A stretch of 64,000 nt of DNA, from positions 6,482,046 to 6,546,045 of the forward strand of contig CM033393.1 in the NCBI GenBank assembly GCA_019426215.1. The letters run 5' to 3'. The stretch is from Buddleja alternifolia (lineage: Eukaryota > Streptophyta > Magnoliopsida > Lamiales > Scrophulariaceae). The notes beneath the pieces were generated by a model. The model was not told where the DNA came from, did not search any database, and saw nothing but the letters and a program-made list of their open reading frames with translations. A program made the translations under genes and the position numbers. Below, one piece after another: positions 1-12,182 of the stretch (the stretch's first letter is position 1; every line of letters starts with the position of its first letter).

Positions 1-100
1 GGCTCAGAGCCGCCAAGGTATATTTGTGCGGTATATGGTGATCATGTATGGAGCTAGGTTTTTGGTTCTGGGAAGGTGAATAAAACTTGAATTTTTTAGG
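1..100. repeat. Dispersed repeat fragment (inverted copy at 35021-35120)
   Basis: The first 100 bases match, in inverted orientation, the stretch 35021-35120. Both contain GGCTCAGAGCCGCC, a TATATTTGTGC tract, TATATGGTGATCA, and further in the string AATAAAACTTGAATTTTTT. This indicates two copies of one dispersed repeat family in opposite orientation. The window cuts off the start of this copy, so its type cannot be determined. Confidence 0.6.
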
Positions 101-205
101 CATCTTAACATCGTTAGTTGAAACAGATTAGACGGGTTGGATGATGGTTAGTGATCCATCATATGGTCATTTAATTATTTTTCTTAGTGTACTCCAGCTG
201 GAAGA
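101..205. other. Unannotated spacer before the Mutator-like element
   Basis: This is AT-rich sequence between the dispersed repeat and the target duplication of the giant Mutator-like element. I see no gene or motif in it. Confidence 0.5.
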
Positions 206-214
206 TCATTCTAA

Positions 215-350
215 CGGTTTTTTAGGGATAAATCCCTAATCCCATGTTCAATTCATGAATCAATCCCTACTCATATTTTTAAAGTTTGCACTCCATAGTT
301 TAAAATAAAAATTTGATTGAGCTCCCTAATCCTTGTGAAAATACGAAAAT
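215..350 (+). repeat. Left terminal inverted repeat of the MULE
   Basis: The region begins CGGTTTTTTAGGGATAAATC and runs through CCCTAATCCC, TCAATCCCTACTCAT, AAATTTGATTGA and GAAAATGCCC. The same motifs occur in the same order on the opposite strand at 18800-18937. Identity is moderate, which suggests an old insertion. Confidence 0.7.
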
Positions 351-1509
351 GCCCTCAATTAAACATAAAATCCCAAAACTCTCTTCTTAGCCACTCTCTT
401 TCTCTTATCAGCCACTCTTTTTCTCTCTTCACTCTTTCTTTCTCTTCCCCCAACCTGACTCATCATCTTCACCATTTCAAGGGCTGAAACCACCACCAGC
501 CTCTTTATCCATATGTCGTCGACTCCAAATTGCTCTGAATCGCCTCACTGCCGTCCGACACGGTCTTTATTGAGGAAAATCTGTGTTTGTGAAATGGAAA
601 AGATACCAAAATGGGGATAAAATTAGGTATCTGAAATGGGTTCTCTGTGGAAGGAACGAATAGCAAATTAGAAGCATCTAAACTCAAAAACTGAATTTTC
701 TTTCTAGAAGCTTGTTCAATTTGGTAAAGAAAAAGCAAAAAATGAGTGGGAGAGATCTTATCAATGGCTGTTGCAGATCACTCCTCTCACCTTTCAAGTA
801 CAACTTCATTTTGAAATCAATTTCGTCAACTTTTTTTCGTCGAGTCTATGTCGTAGGGTTTAGTACACCTCAATCGCAACTAACAAAGTTTGTATATGGA
901 AAATCTGGGGAAGAAATTTTACAACTTCACATTAGTGTGCTAGTTGATATGTAGAAAGGAGAAGAAAGTGATTCAATGGAGTTTCTTTACTCAGCCTGGT
1001 TCATTGGAAATTCAGAATGTTTATATATTTAGGCATGAAGAATCTCCAATTCAAAATATTAAGAAATTGAATTCTAAGATGAAGACTGAATTTTATGAGT
1101 TCTTGATTCAAGAATCCTAAAGACAAGAGGGGTAGATGATTGAGATTCTTTGTCGTGTCTTTGTATACTTCTTTGTTAATTACATTCAAAATAACATAAA
1201 TGTTGCTATAGTGGTACCAATCATGTCGATATTATAACATTTATTCTGTTTGTTGATCTGGGGCATCTTCAAATTTAAATTATCAAAGAGAAATGAGGAG
1301 AATTTGAATTCTTAGGTAGTGGTTTGAATTCTATCGAACATTTGAAATTTCTCAGTGGAGTCGAAAGATGTGAGAGTTTGAAAGATGGTTACGGTTGAAA
1401 ACATGCGGGTTCGATGCGTTTTTAGTGGTGTGCTTGGCGATTTGAAATTGAGGACAATTAAAACATCTTTGAGTAATTGGTAGAGGCAGGCTACTAGGTG
1501 AGTTGCATT
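351..1509. other. MULE internal sequence without a recognisable gene
   Basis: A CT-rich stretch (about 380-450) is followed by AT-rich sequence. The only open frames are short (about 60-80 codons on either strand) and resemble nothing I recognise. Captured host-gene fragments, as in Pack-MULEs, are possible but not supported. Confidence 0.4.
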
Positions 1510-4500
1510 TTAATATGTAATACCACGATAATATTTATTACATACTGCACTATTTGATATATAATACGTCGTTTTCTTTGTTAATTTACGTCATTTTATA
1601 TGTAATAATTCGTCATTTGATATGTAGTCACATTGTATATGTAACAATAGGCCAATATCTTTGAAAAAATACGTCATTTTATATCTAATAATATGTCTTT
1701 TATGTATAAATATGGCATTTGATATGTAGTAATACGTCTATTTATATGTAACCATACATCATTTGATATGTAATAATACGTCAATTCATATGTAATAATA
1801 CGACATGTTATATATAGTCATACGTCCATTGATATGCAGTATTACGCCAATTTATATGTAAACATACGTCATTTGATATGTAATAATACGTCAACTCGAA
1901 TGCAATCATACGGCATTTTATATGTAACCACACTTCAATTGATATGTAGTCATACATCAACTTATATGCAATCATACGTCAATTGATATGTAATAATACG
2001 TCAATTTATATGTAACAATACATGATTTGATATATAATAATACATCTATTCATATATAATAATACGACATTTGATATGTAACCATACATCAATTGATATG
2101 TAGTCATACGTCAATTTATATACAACCATACGTCAATTGATATGTAATAATACGTCAATTTATATGTAACCATACGTCATTTGATATGTAATAATACGTC
2201 CATTCATATGTAACCATACGTCAATTGATATGCAGCAGTAATACGTCAATTTATATGTAACCATACGTCATTAGATATATAATAATACATTAATTCATAT
2301 GTAATAATATGACATTCGATGTGTAACCATACATCAATTGATATGTAGCCATACATCCATTTATATGCAACCATACGTTAATTGATATGTAATAATACGT
2401 CCCTTTATATGTAACCATACGTCATTTGAGATGTAATAATACGTTCATTCATATGTAATTATAGGGCATTTTATATGTAACCATAGGTCAATTGATATAT
2501 AGTAATACGTCAATTTATATATAATCATACGTCATTTGATATGTAATTATACGTGAATTCATATTTAATAATACGGCATGATATGTAACCATACTTCAAT
2601 TAATATGTAGTCATGCGTCAATTTATATGCAACCATACGGCATTTGATATGTAACCATGCATCAATTGATATGCAACCATACGTCAATTTATATGCAACC
2701 ATACGTCAATTGATATGTAATCATACGTCAATTTATATGCAGCCATAGGTCAATTGATATGTAATAATACGTCCATTTATAAGTACTAATACCGCATTTT
2801 ATATGCAACCATACGTCAATTGATATGCAGTAATATGTCAATTTATATATAATCATACGTGATTAGATATGTAATAATACGTTAATTCATATAATAATAT
2901 GGCATTTGATATGTAACCATACATCAATTGATATGTAGTCATACGTCCATTTATATGTAACCATACGTCAACTGATATGTAATAATTCGTCCATTTATAT
3001 GTAACTATAAGTCATTTGATATGTAATAATACATCTATTCATATGTAATAATACGACATTTGTATGTAACCATACGTCAATTGATATGTAGTAATACGTG
3101 AATTTATATGTAACCATATGTCATTTGATATGTAATAATATGTCAATTCATATGTAATAATAAGATATTTTATATGTAATCATATGTCAATTGATATCTA
3201 GTAATACGTCGATTGATATGTAACCATACGTCAATTGATATGTAAAAATACGTCCATTTATATATAATCATACGTCATTTGATATGTAATAATACGACAT
3301 TTTACATGTCATCGAAGGTCAATTGATATGTAATAATTCGTCAATTTATATATTACCATACGTCATTTGATATGTAACAATACATTAATTCATATGTAAT
3401 AATACGACATTTTATATGTAATCATATGTTAATTGATATATAGTAATACGTCAATTTATATGTAACCATACGTCATTGATACGTTAATTTATATGTAATA
3501 ACACGACATTTGATATATAAGCATATATTAATTGATATATAGGCATACATCTATTTATATACAACCATACGTCAATTGATATGTAATAATACGTCAATTT
3601 ATATGTAACTATACGTCATTTGATATGTAATAATTCGTCCATTCATGTGTAATAATATGGCATTTTATATGTAACCATACGTCAATTGATATGCAGTAAT
3701 ATGTTAATTATATGTAACCATACATCATTAGATATGTAATAATACGTTAATTCATATGTAATAAGACGACATTTGATGTGCAACCATACATTAGTTGATA
3801 TGTACCCATAGGTCCATTTATATGCTACCATACATCAACTGATATGTAATAATGCGTCCATTTATATGTAGGCATACGTCATTTGACATGTAATAATAGA
3901 TCCATTCATATGTAATAATACGACATTTTATATGTAACCATATGTCAATTGATATGCAGTAATACGTCAATTTATATATAATCATACGTCATTTGATATG
4001 TAATAATATGTGAATTCATATGTAATAATACGACATTTGATATGTAACCATACATCAATTGATATGTAGTCATGCGTCAATTTATATGCAACCATACGGC
4101 ATTTGATATGTAACCATACATCAATTGATATGTAGTCATACGCCAACTTATATGCAACCATAGGTCAATTGATATGTAATAATACGTCAATTTATATGTA
4201 ACTATACGTCATTTGATATGTAATAATTCGTCCATTCATATGTAATAATATGGCATTTTATATGTAACCATACGTCAATTGATATGCAGTAATATGTCAA
4301 TTATATGTAACCATACGTCATTAGATATGTAATAATACGTTAATTCATATGTAATAAGACGACATTTGATGTGCAACCATACATCAGTTGATATGTACCC
4401 ATAGGTCCATTTATATGCTACCATACATCAACTGATATGTAATAATGCGTCCATTTATATGTAGGCATACGTCATTTGACATGTAATAGTAGATCCATTC

Positions 4501-5615
4501 ATATGTAATAATACGACATTTTATATGTAACCATATGTCAATTGATATGCAGTAATACGTCAATTTATATATAATCATACGTCATTTGATATGTAATAAT
4601 ATGTGAATTCATATGTAATAATACGACATTTGCTATGTAACCATACATCAATTGATATGTAGTCATGCGTCAATTTATATGCGACCATACGGCATTTGAT
4701 ATGTAACCATACATCAATTGATATGTAGTCATACGTCAATTTATATGCAACCATAGGTCAATTGATGTGTAATAATACGTCAATTTATATGTAACCATAC
4801 GTTATTTGATATGTAATAGTACATCCATTCACATGTAATAATACAACATTTTATATGTAACCATATGTCATTAGATATGTAATAATACGTTAATTCATAT
4901 GTAATAATATGACATTGGATATGTAACCATACATCAATTGATATGTAGTCATACGCCCATTTATATGCAACCATACGTCTATTTATATATAACTATAAGT
5001 CATTTGATATACAATAATACGTCCAATCATATGTAATAATATGGCATTTGATATGTAACCATACGTCTATTGATATGTAGTAATACGTGAATTTATATGT
5101 AACCATACGTCATTTGATATGTAATAATACATTAATTCATATGTAATAATACAACATTTGATATGTAACCATACGTTATTTGATATGTAATAATACGTTA
5201 ATTCATATGTAATAATATGACATTTGATATGTAACCATACATCAATTGATATATAGTCATACGTTATATGCAACCACATGTCAATTTATATGTAACCCTA
5301 CGTCAATTGGTATGTAATAATATGTCAATTTATATGTAACCATACGTTATTAATATGTAGTAATAAGTCAATTTTTATGTAACCATACGTAATTTGATTT
5401 ATAATAATACGTAAATTCATATGTAATAATATGAAATTTGTAACCATACATCAATTGATATATAGTGATACGTTAATTTATATGCAACAATACATCAATT
5501 GATATGTAATAATACGTCAATTTATATATAACCATGTGTCCATTCATATGTAATAATCCGTTCATTCATAGGTAAGAATACGTACATTTGATATTTAATA
5601 GTAGTAATATGGATA
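1510..5615. repeat. 22-bp satellite array, about 185 copies
   Basis: The region is built from a 22-bp monomer whose typical forms are ATATGTAATAATACGTCAAT plus two bases, and ATATGTAACCATACGTCAAT plus two bases. These variants alternate loosely, with point changes and rare 1-bp deletions. Most monomers carry ACGTCA, the reverse complement of TGACGT. Short open frames in the array, such as minus-strand frames at 4780-4974 and 5067-5279, are by-products of the repeat. The array lies wholly inside the MULE. Confidence 0.9.
3601..4790. repeat. Recent 593-bp segmental duplication within the satellite
   Basis: The block starting at 3601 recurs almost unchanged from 4194. It includes rare monomer variants in the same order, such as ATATGCTACCATACATCAAC and GTAGGCATACGTCATTTGAC. 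The 593-bp spacing equals 27 monomers minus one base, and a 1-bp deletion in one monomer (CAATTATATG type) is shared by both copies. This indicates duplication of a 27-monomer unit, by unequal exchange or replication slippage. Confidence 0.8.
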
Positions 5616-5942
5616 TACATAGTGTTTGGTAAATTTCTTTAATGCATATTTTGCTTCAAACATGTTGTTTAATTCACCTTCATGGCATTTTAAATAAATA
5701 TTATTGAATAGCCTAAGTATGAACATGCGTATGAGTATCTCAAGACTAAAAACTCACACAAAAAGTCAAGTGATCACTACTAGTAGTATATGTGAACATT
5801 GAGTTGTGAAAACACAGAGTAATACTAGTTAGTGAAAAAATGTACATTGAATTATATTAAATGCATAATTTGCTTAGATATATGTGAGCATTGAATTTCG
5901 GAACATTTAATTTTAGGGTATGTGTTGTCATAGTGTTTAGAA
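5616..5942. other. MULE internal sequence, no gene seen
   Basis: AT-rich sequence between the 22-bp array and the 230-250-bp repeats. I see no coding potential or named motif. Confidence 0.4.
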
Positions 5943-5964
5943 TTTAGGGTTTAGGGTTTAGGGG
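5943..5964 (+). repeat. Short interstitial telomere-like repeat (TTTAGGG x3)
   Basis: Three consecutive TTTAGGG units, the plant telomere heptamer, lie here between two tandem arrays of the MULE. Three copies is within the range of a telo-box motif, so this is not evidence of a chromosome end. Confidence 0.75.
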
Positions 5965-6505
5965 TAAGTATTATTACATATGAAATGATGTATTATTACA
6001 ACTAAAAGGATGTATAATAAATATAAAGGCCATACCAACGGGGGTTGGTCCGAGTGGTAAGCAGCTCGGTTCTGCTTAAGCAAGGTCTCGGGTTCGATTC
6101 CTTGTGTACGCAGTTACCCCCGTTGGGAGACTCACCCAACAGGCCAAGTGTTCGACCCGGATCGACCAATAGATTAGTCCGGCAATGCCCGGGATACTGT
6201 GGTAGGCAACCAAAAAAAATAAAAATAAAAATAAAATATAAAGGCCATATGTCAACATTTAAGATGACTTATTATTTTAATAAAAACAACGTACGTGTAA
6301 AATCTAACGATGTATGTGTATAGTCTAATGACGTACGTGGTCAAATAAGTTGACAAATTTATTATATATAAATTATACATTTTAAATGATGTATTTCAAC
6401 AGCAAAGTGAAGTATTATTACATATGAAATGATGTATTTAAAACTAAAAGAATGTATTGATAAATATAAAGGCAGTATGTCAACATTTAAGATGGTGTAT
6501 TTTTG
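5965..6505. repeat. 230-250-bp tandem repeat, left part
   Basis: Diverged copies of a repeat contain AATATAAAGG, GTCAACATTTAAGATG, ACGTACGTG, GTCAAATAAGTTGAC and TATTTCAACAGCAAA, always in that order. Anchors at about 6251 and 6479 belong here. The array resumes at 16740, so a later insertion split it. The repeat shares GACGTA-type motifs with the 22-bp satellite. Confidence 0.75.
6035..6233 (+). mobile_element. tRNA-derived SINE with 16-bp target duplication
   Basis: The head carries RNA polymerase III promoter boxes: an A box (TGGTCCGAGTGGTAAGC) and a B box (GGTTCGATTCC). The tail is an A-rich tract of AAAAAT units. The string AAATATAAAGGCCATA occurs directly before (6019-6034) and directly after (6234-6249), a perfect 16-bp target duplication typical of LINE-mobilised SINEs. 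The length of 199 bp fits plant SINEs. It inserted into the 230-250-bp MULE repeat. Confidence 0.88.
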
Positions 6506-6871
6506 TTAGGTGTTATGCTCTTTATGTCATTGAGGAAATAAATTTAAGAGGGCGTTTTATTTATATTGTATGAACATCATTATTGATTAATAAAAGGTAT
6601 TGAGTTTGTTCTTATAAATCTAATTGTGGCATTGAATGTATTGAACAAATAGGTCCTTAAGATCAAAGTGTACTCACCACTGCTTATTTGATAAGTAGGA
6701 GCATTGGTGGAGTTAGTGCTTAATCTTATAAACATGGTTCGCGAGTTAAAAATCTAAATTGAGCGTTTAGATTCAACTCCTATGACACTTGCTTTGACAA
6801 GGAAAGTGTCTTACACTGATTGGATAGTGGGAGCTGGTGTCATGAATATGATTAACAGAGTTAACATATTC
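6506..6871. other. Unclassified segment, left half (continues at 16058)
   Basis: This segment interrupts the 230-250-bp repeat array and is itself interrupted by CACTA element 1. The two halves, 366 and about 680 bp, would make a segment of just over 1 kb. It begins near TGTTAGGTGTTATG. I could not find terminal repeats or a target duplication. Confidence 0.4.
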
Positions 6872-6889
6872 GAACACTAGTACAAAAAT

Positions 6890-7135
6890 ACACTATTACA
6901 GCGCACATATTACATCGGTTTTTAGAAAACCGTTGAACGGAGGGGCCTATTACAGCGGTTCAACCAAGAACCGCTGTAATAGGTCATCCGGTTTGACCTA
7001 TTACAGTGGTTCAACCAAGAACCGCTGTAATAGAACCGGAGCTATTACAGCGGTTCTTGGTTGAACCGCTGAAATAGCTAAGAACCGGAGCTATTACAGT
7101 GGTTCAACCAAGAACCGCTATAATAGCCCTTCCCC
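6890..7135. promoter_or_regulatory. Left subterminal repeat region of CACTA 1
   Basis: Many copies of TATTACAGCGGTT and its complement AACCGCTGTAATA are arranged as palindromic pairs. By analogy with En/Spm, such subterminal motifs bind the TNPA-type protein that bridges the ends. The binding itself is inferred. Confidence 0.75.
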
Positions 7136-7139
7136 CCCC

Positions 7140-7485
7140 CCCCAAAATAAAAAAACCCACCAATTTCCCTCCCATTTCTCTTTCTTACTCGACTCTCTCT
7201 CTCTACTCTCTCTCTCGGCCGATCTCTCTTTCTACTCTCTCTCTCGCACCACCACCACCACCACCACCCTCGTCGCCGGCGCCCCACCACCACCGTCTCT
7301 CTTTCTCGCTTTCTTCCTCTCCCTCTCTCTCTTTCTCCCTCTCTCCCTTTTTCTCTCGCCCCGGCGTCGCCCGTCGTTCCGCCGCCGTCGCTCGTAGCCC
7401 GCCCGCCCGCCGCCCGTCCCCCACCGCCGCCCGTCAACCGCCGCCCGTCCCCCACCGCCGCCCGTCAACCGCCGCCGCCGTAGGT
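7140..7485 (+). promoter_or_regulatory. CT/GC-rich presumed 5' leader of the CACTA 1 transcript
   Basis: CT-rich sequence passes into CCGCCG-rich sequence and ends in GCCGTAG followed by GTATAG, a plausible splice donor. A fitting acceptor, AATTCAG, lies at about 8300-8306 just before the transposase ATG at 8314. I infer a non-coding first exon joined across a leader intron of about 0.8 kb. CACTA 2 has a similar leader, as does the region before the second gene (11760-11850). Confidence 0.5.
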
Positions 7486-7729
7486 ATAGCTCTCTCTCTG
7501 TCTCTCTCTATATATATGTGCATATATATATATATATTTAACTCTATTTAACTCTCTCTCTTTCTATATACATATAAGCTAGCCGCCTCCGCCGCCGCTT
7601 TCGCCGCCGCCGCTGCCGCTACCGTCTCCGGCCACCATTTAGCTTGTGCAAATTTGGGGTAATTTTTTTAGATAAATATGTATACATATACACACACATA
7701 TATAGAGTATAGAGTTTGAGTTAGATAAA

Positions 7730-7980
7730 TATTTGTGTATGTATATTTTGTGTATGTGTGGATGTATGTATATTTGTGTATATATGGGTGTATATATATA
7801 TATATATTTATGTATGTGTGGGTGTTTGTATTTGTGTATATGTGGATGTATGTATATATATTTGTGTATATGTGGGTGTATGTATATATATTTATGTATG
7901 TGTGGGTGTATGTATTTGTGTATATGTGGATGTATATAATTTGTGTATGTGTGGGTGTATGTATTTTTGTGTATAGCTGG
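7730..7980. repeat. GT-rich minisatellite in CACTA 1
   Basis: Irregular repeats of GTGTATGTATATTTGTGTAT and GTGTATATGTGGATGTATGT lie within the presumed leader intron. Open frames across them (Met-Tyr-Val-Tyr-type peptides) are artefacts. A longer, more regular version of the same minisatellite lies in CACTA 2 at 25190-25425. Confidence 0.8.
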
Positions 7981-8156
7981 GTGTTAATTACATTTAATTT
8001 GGGATTAAATTGTGATTATTTTGTAATTTATTGATCTAACTGGTGATCTTTATTTATACTTAGTTGTTGAAAATATAATACTTTATTTGTAGTTTTATGT
8101 GATTTATGTGAATTTTGTATATAAGATTGGAATTTTGTTGGTTGCAACCCACCCGG

Positions 8157-8228
8157 GAGAAGATTAAGTCAAGAACTTGGTAAAAAAAATTGCGTCGTTA
8201 CTCTGCCGAATTTTTTCTAGAATAATGG
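8157..8228 (+). repeat. 72-bp direct repeat within CACTA 1 (second copy 12043-12114)
   Basis: The two copies share AGATTAAGTC, AGAACTTGG and TTGCGTCGTTACTCTGCCGA with few differences. One precedes the transposase gene and the other the TNPA/Ulp1 gene. This suggests a duplicated 5' regulatory or intronic segment feeding each gene. Confidence 0.8.
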
Positions 8229-8313
8229 GAAATAAATTAAAATAAAAATTATTTAATTAATTCAACTATGAAGTGATATTAAAATTGTTTAATTTAATTA
8301 ATTCAGAATCAAG

Positions 8314-11300
8314 ATGGATCGAAATTGGATATTAGCGGATCGTCTGTCCGAGCAATATGAGAAAGGGGTGAAAGAATTCATCAATTTTGCGATTGAGCAT
8401 GCATCAGATCGGACTAGAATCAGTTGCCCGTGTTTACGTTGTTGTTTTGGAAAGAGAATTAGTCCACGTGAATTGGAAGATCATTTGGTGTGTAATGGAA
8501 TTGATAAAAGCTACACACGTTGGACAAGACACGGTAAGAGCAGTGTCACCTCAGATGATTTGGGTGGTACATCATATCGATCACGGGATTTGGACATGAA
8601 TGATTATGAGCCTGATCGTTTGGAGGAGATGACAAATGTGATTGAGGAGGATTTGCGAAATTGTCCCAAGATGTTTGACAATTTGACAAGTGATTCAAAG
8701 ACACCACTGTATAGTGGTAGTAAATTCACAAGATTGAAAGCAGTCCTAAACCTCTACAAGTTAAAAGCCAACAATGGGTGGAGTGATAAGAGTTTCACAG
8801 ACTTACTTGATCTATTAAAAAACATGCTACCCGAGGATAATGTGTTACCTAATCGTACTTATGAGGCTAAGAAGATGTTAACCTCAATTGGCATGGGATA
8901 TGAGAGGATACATGCCTGTCTCAATGATTGCATATTGTTTAGAACTGACTATGCATCATCGAAGGTTTGTCCGAAATGTGGCGAATCGCGGTACAAGAAG
9001 AACGGATCTGCTCCTGTCAAAACCATATGGTATTTGTCCATAATACCACGATTTAAGCGCATGTACAGTAGTAAAGAGTTGGCCAAGGACTTGACATGGC
9101 ATGCTGATAGAAGGCTTGAAGAAAGGATTAAAGATGACAAGATTCGACACCCCTCAAATTCTCCTCAATGGAAAAAGATCGATGATGATTTCCCTGAATT
9201 TGGTGAAGAATCAAGAAACCTTCGCCTTGTATTGGCTACAGATGGCATGAACCCTCATGGCTTGCAAAGTAGCTCACACAGTACATGGCCGGTGATTTTG
9301 ATGATCTACAACCTATCCCCATCGCGATGCATGAAGCGAGAACATATAATGATGCCTATACTCATTTCTAGTCCGAAACAACCTGGAAATGATATAGATG
9401 TCTACTTGGCTCCTTTAATTGAGGATTTGAAAGTGTTGTGGGCAACCGATGTTCAAGTATATGACGGGTTCAGAGAAGAAAATTTTAATCTCAGAGTCAT
9501 GTTATTTGGAACAATCAATGATTTTCCGGCAAGGCAAACCTTGAGGGATATGGTGTACATGGCCAATGTGAATGACCCATATGTGTCAAGAGTACAGATC
9601 AATATCGACTGACACATTCTCAGAAATATGCATTCCAAGGGCATCTGAGAAGGGTAAATCGGAACCATAGATATCGTCGGTGGAAAAAAGCTTTCAATGG
9701 GAATATAGAAGAAGGCCGAGCTCCTAAGTGCTTGACTGGTGAAGAAGTGTTTGAGAATATAAAAGACTTGGAGGTTAAATTTGGAAAGACTTTTGCAGGT
9801 GGCCTTGCAAAAATTGGGTGGAAAAAAAGGTCAATTTTCTTTGAGTTGCCGTATAGGACGTCTTTACATGTTAGACATTTTCTTGATATTATGCATATTG
9901 AGAAAAATGTATTTGATAGTGTCATTGGTACACTTCTAAATGTGCCCGGTAAGACAAAAGATGGCATAAAGGCAAGGTTAGACTTGGTTGAAATGAAGAT
10001 AAGAGAAAAATTGGCACCAACAAATAAGGGAAAACGTACTTATTTGCCTCCAGCAGCTCAAACTCTATCCAGGAAAGAAAAAATTACAATATGTGAGTTT
10101 CTTAATGGAGTGAAAGTTTCAGAAGGGTATTCTTCAAACATTAGCAGTTTTGTGTCAATGAAGGACTTGAAGCTAAAGCACATGAAGACTCACGATTGTC
10201 ATGTGATCATGGATCATTTGCTACCAATTGCTAAATGGGCCATTTTGCCAAAAAAGGTGAGAGAAACTATAACCTCATTATGTTTCTTCTTCAAAGCAAT
10301 GTGGAGCAAGGTGTTTGATCCTGAACAATTGCTTGCACTTCAGAAACAAATTGCCATCACTTTGTGTGAGCTTGAGATGTATTTTCCACCAGCGTTTTTT
10401 GATATAATGACTCACCTACCTATTCACTTGGTTAGAGAGAGACAACTATGTGGACCGGCTTTTATGAGATCTATGTATCCAGCTGAGCGTTATATGAAGG
10501 TATTAAAAGGCTACGTGAAAAATCGTAGTCGATCGGAAGGTTGCATTGTTGAACGGTACATAGTTGATGAAGCGATTACATTTTGCACAGAATATCTGAA
10601 AGATTCTAACGTTGCAGAGCTTCCAAAGTCTCATGTTGTGGGAGGGAGAACAGAAGGAGAAAACGTACTTGGAAAGCAATTAGTTAGTGTTCCTTGCACA
10701 CAAAGGGATCAGGCACACCTATATGTGCTCCACAACACCGATGAGGTTGAGTCATATGTTCAAGAGCACAAGGATCAGCTTAGGAGATTAAATCCAAATA
10801 AAAATGAGAGTTGGATTTCAAGAGAGCATAATAAGAGTTTCTCTGATTGGTTCCGAAAGCATATTCACGAGAAACAGAACGAGAATCCACTTTCAGTTTC
10901 AAATAAATTGGCACGATTGTCAATGGGATCGGGCAGACTTGTATTTTGTCATTCAGGTTATCGTATAAATGGTCGCACATTCTATAGAAAAGACCAAGAT
11001 GAACGGAGTACAATGCAGAATTGTGGGGTGAGTTTTGTAGCTCAAGTAATGCATATCTCAAGTGCGAGAGATAATAACCCTATCTATGCTCATTTATCAT
11101 ATTATGGGGTGATTGAACATATATGGGAGCTGGATTATAGTTTGTTTCGGGTGCCTGTATTTGGGTGTAGGTGGGCTGACAATAAAAATGGTGTCGATAA
11201 TAGTAAAATAGGCTTCACTCGAGTAGACCTTGAGAGGGTGGGTTACAAAGATGAACCTTTCATTTTGGCATTACAAGCTACGCAAGTGTTTTTTTGTCAC

Positions 11301-11589
11301 CGATCCTATGGATAAGAGATGGTCAATTGTTTTATCGGCAAATAAAAATACTTGTATTGAGGATGATAGTTCATATAGTGATGATGATGGAGAAAATCCT
11401 ATCTTACGTGATTCACAAGCCACTGATAGTGATGGTGACTTGGATATCAGTGATGATGAATTGTATATGCGACAAGATCACCAAGAGGGGATATGGATTA
11501 ATCTATCTGTTCGTCGACGTACTAAAAAAAAGGGTCGTACTGGGGGGAAGCAAAAGACTACTAAGTCAACGACAAAAAGAAAACGATGA
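8314..11589 (+). pseudogene. TNP2-type CACTA transposase, three lesions
   Basis: This encodes the transposase that cuts and joins the CACTA ends. Domains in order: an N-terminal transposon-associated domain (about residues 1-80, with the CPC and C motifs of CPCLRCC), the tnp2 family transposase core (from about residue 205; zinc-ribbon CPKCGESRY, then LATDGMNPHG), a DUF4218-like region (around MTHLPIHLVRERQ, 10410), and a DUF4216-like region (around YYGVIEHIWELDY, 11100). The C-terminus is acidic, then Lys/Arg-rich. Three breaks are visible: a frameshift near 9530, an in-frame TGA at 9573-9575, and a frameshift in a 7-T run near 11290. Otherwise the frame reads through with normal family similarity. 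The ATG at 8314 follows a likely splice acceptor. Each lesion is small, so a close relative may be intact. Confidence 0.9.
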
Positions 11590-12182
11590 AAGGTATTTGA
11601 ACTTATGTGATTATTATATGATATACTTATTTCCTAAACTTTTTTTCATATAAGCACTTGTTAGTGTATGAGTCAGGGCGTCTCTTGTTAGTGTATGAAT
11701 TGAAAAATTATGTTGTTGCATAATGAAACTAACTTCTGTATTTTTGGCTTTTGTAGGTCGATATCGTATACCGGCGCCACCACCACCACCGCCCCCTCCA
11801 CCACTCCCACCATCATCACCGTAAGCTTCTTCTCTCTCGCTCTCTCTATATGATAACGAGTATTATTATTTGAATACATATCATGAGTATAGCCTGTTTG
11901 TTGATATTTATTTTGATTATGTATCGTGATTGGATCAATATGTGTTGTTTTGTTGACATCGTTTAATGCATTTATGGTTTTGTGAAATTTGATTGGTTTT
12001 GTGAAAGAATTGATGGATTGGTTTTGTTATTTGCAATTTTGGGGGAAGATTAAGTCGAGAACTTGGTAAAAAAATTTGCGTCGTTACTCTGCCGAATTTT
12101 TTCTAAAATAATGGTGGCGTTACTTGGTACTATATATTTGGTATATGAATCTAAATTCTGTATTTTTGGCTTCTGTAGGTCG
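11590..12182 (+). other. Intergenic/leader region of the second CACTA gene, partly duplicated
   Basis: Two similar splice-acceptor-like blocks occur, each reading TCTGTATTTTTGGCTT then TGTAGGTCGAT, at about 11735-11763 and 12155-12184. Between them lie a CCACCACC-rich segment ending in CCGTAAGCTTCTTCTCT (a likely donor) and the second copy of the 72-bp repeat. A duplicated 5' exon/intron unit explains this best. Confidence 0.5.

Noticed and set aside
4780..5279. Two minus-strand open frames with repeated TyrIleSer/TrpLeuHis peptides
   Set aside because: They lie wholly in the 22-bp satellite; three monomers make 66 bp, a multiple of three, so the frame repeats without stops by chance.
1510..5615. 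CRISPR-like array
   Set aside because: Monomers are directly adjacent with no unique spacers, and the context is a plant transposon.
6035..6120. Possible tRNA gene
   Set aside because: A and B boxes are present, but there is no proper cloverleaf or acceptor stem; the A-rich tail and 16-bp target duplication show a SINE.
7078..7551. Overlapping Arg/Gly-rich and Pro/Ser-rich open frames
   Set aside because: Low-complexity CT/CCG leader of CACTA 1, open on both strands in several frames; no protein-like pattern.
7733..8034. Open frames rich in Tyr, Val, Cys and Met
   Set aside because: Translation of the GT/AT minisatellite in the leader intron.
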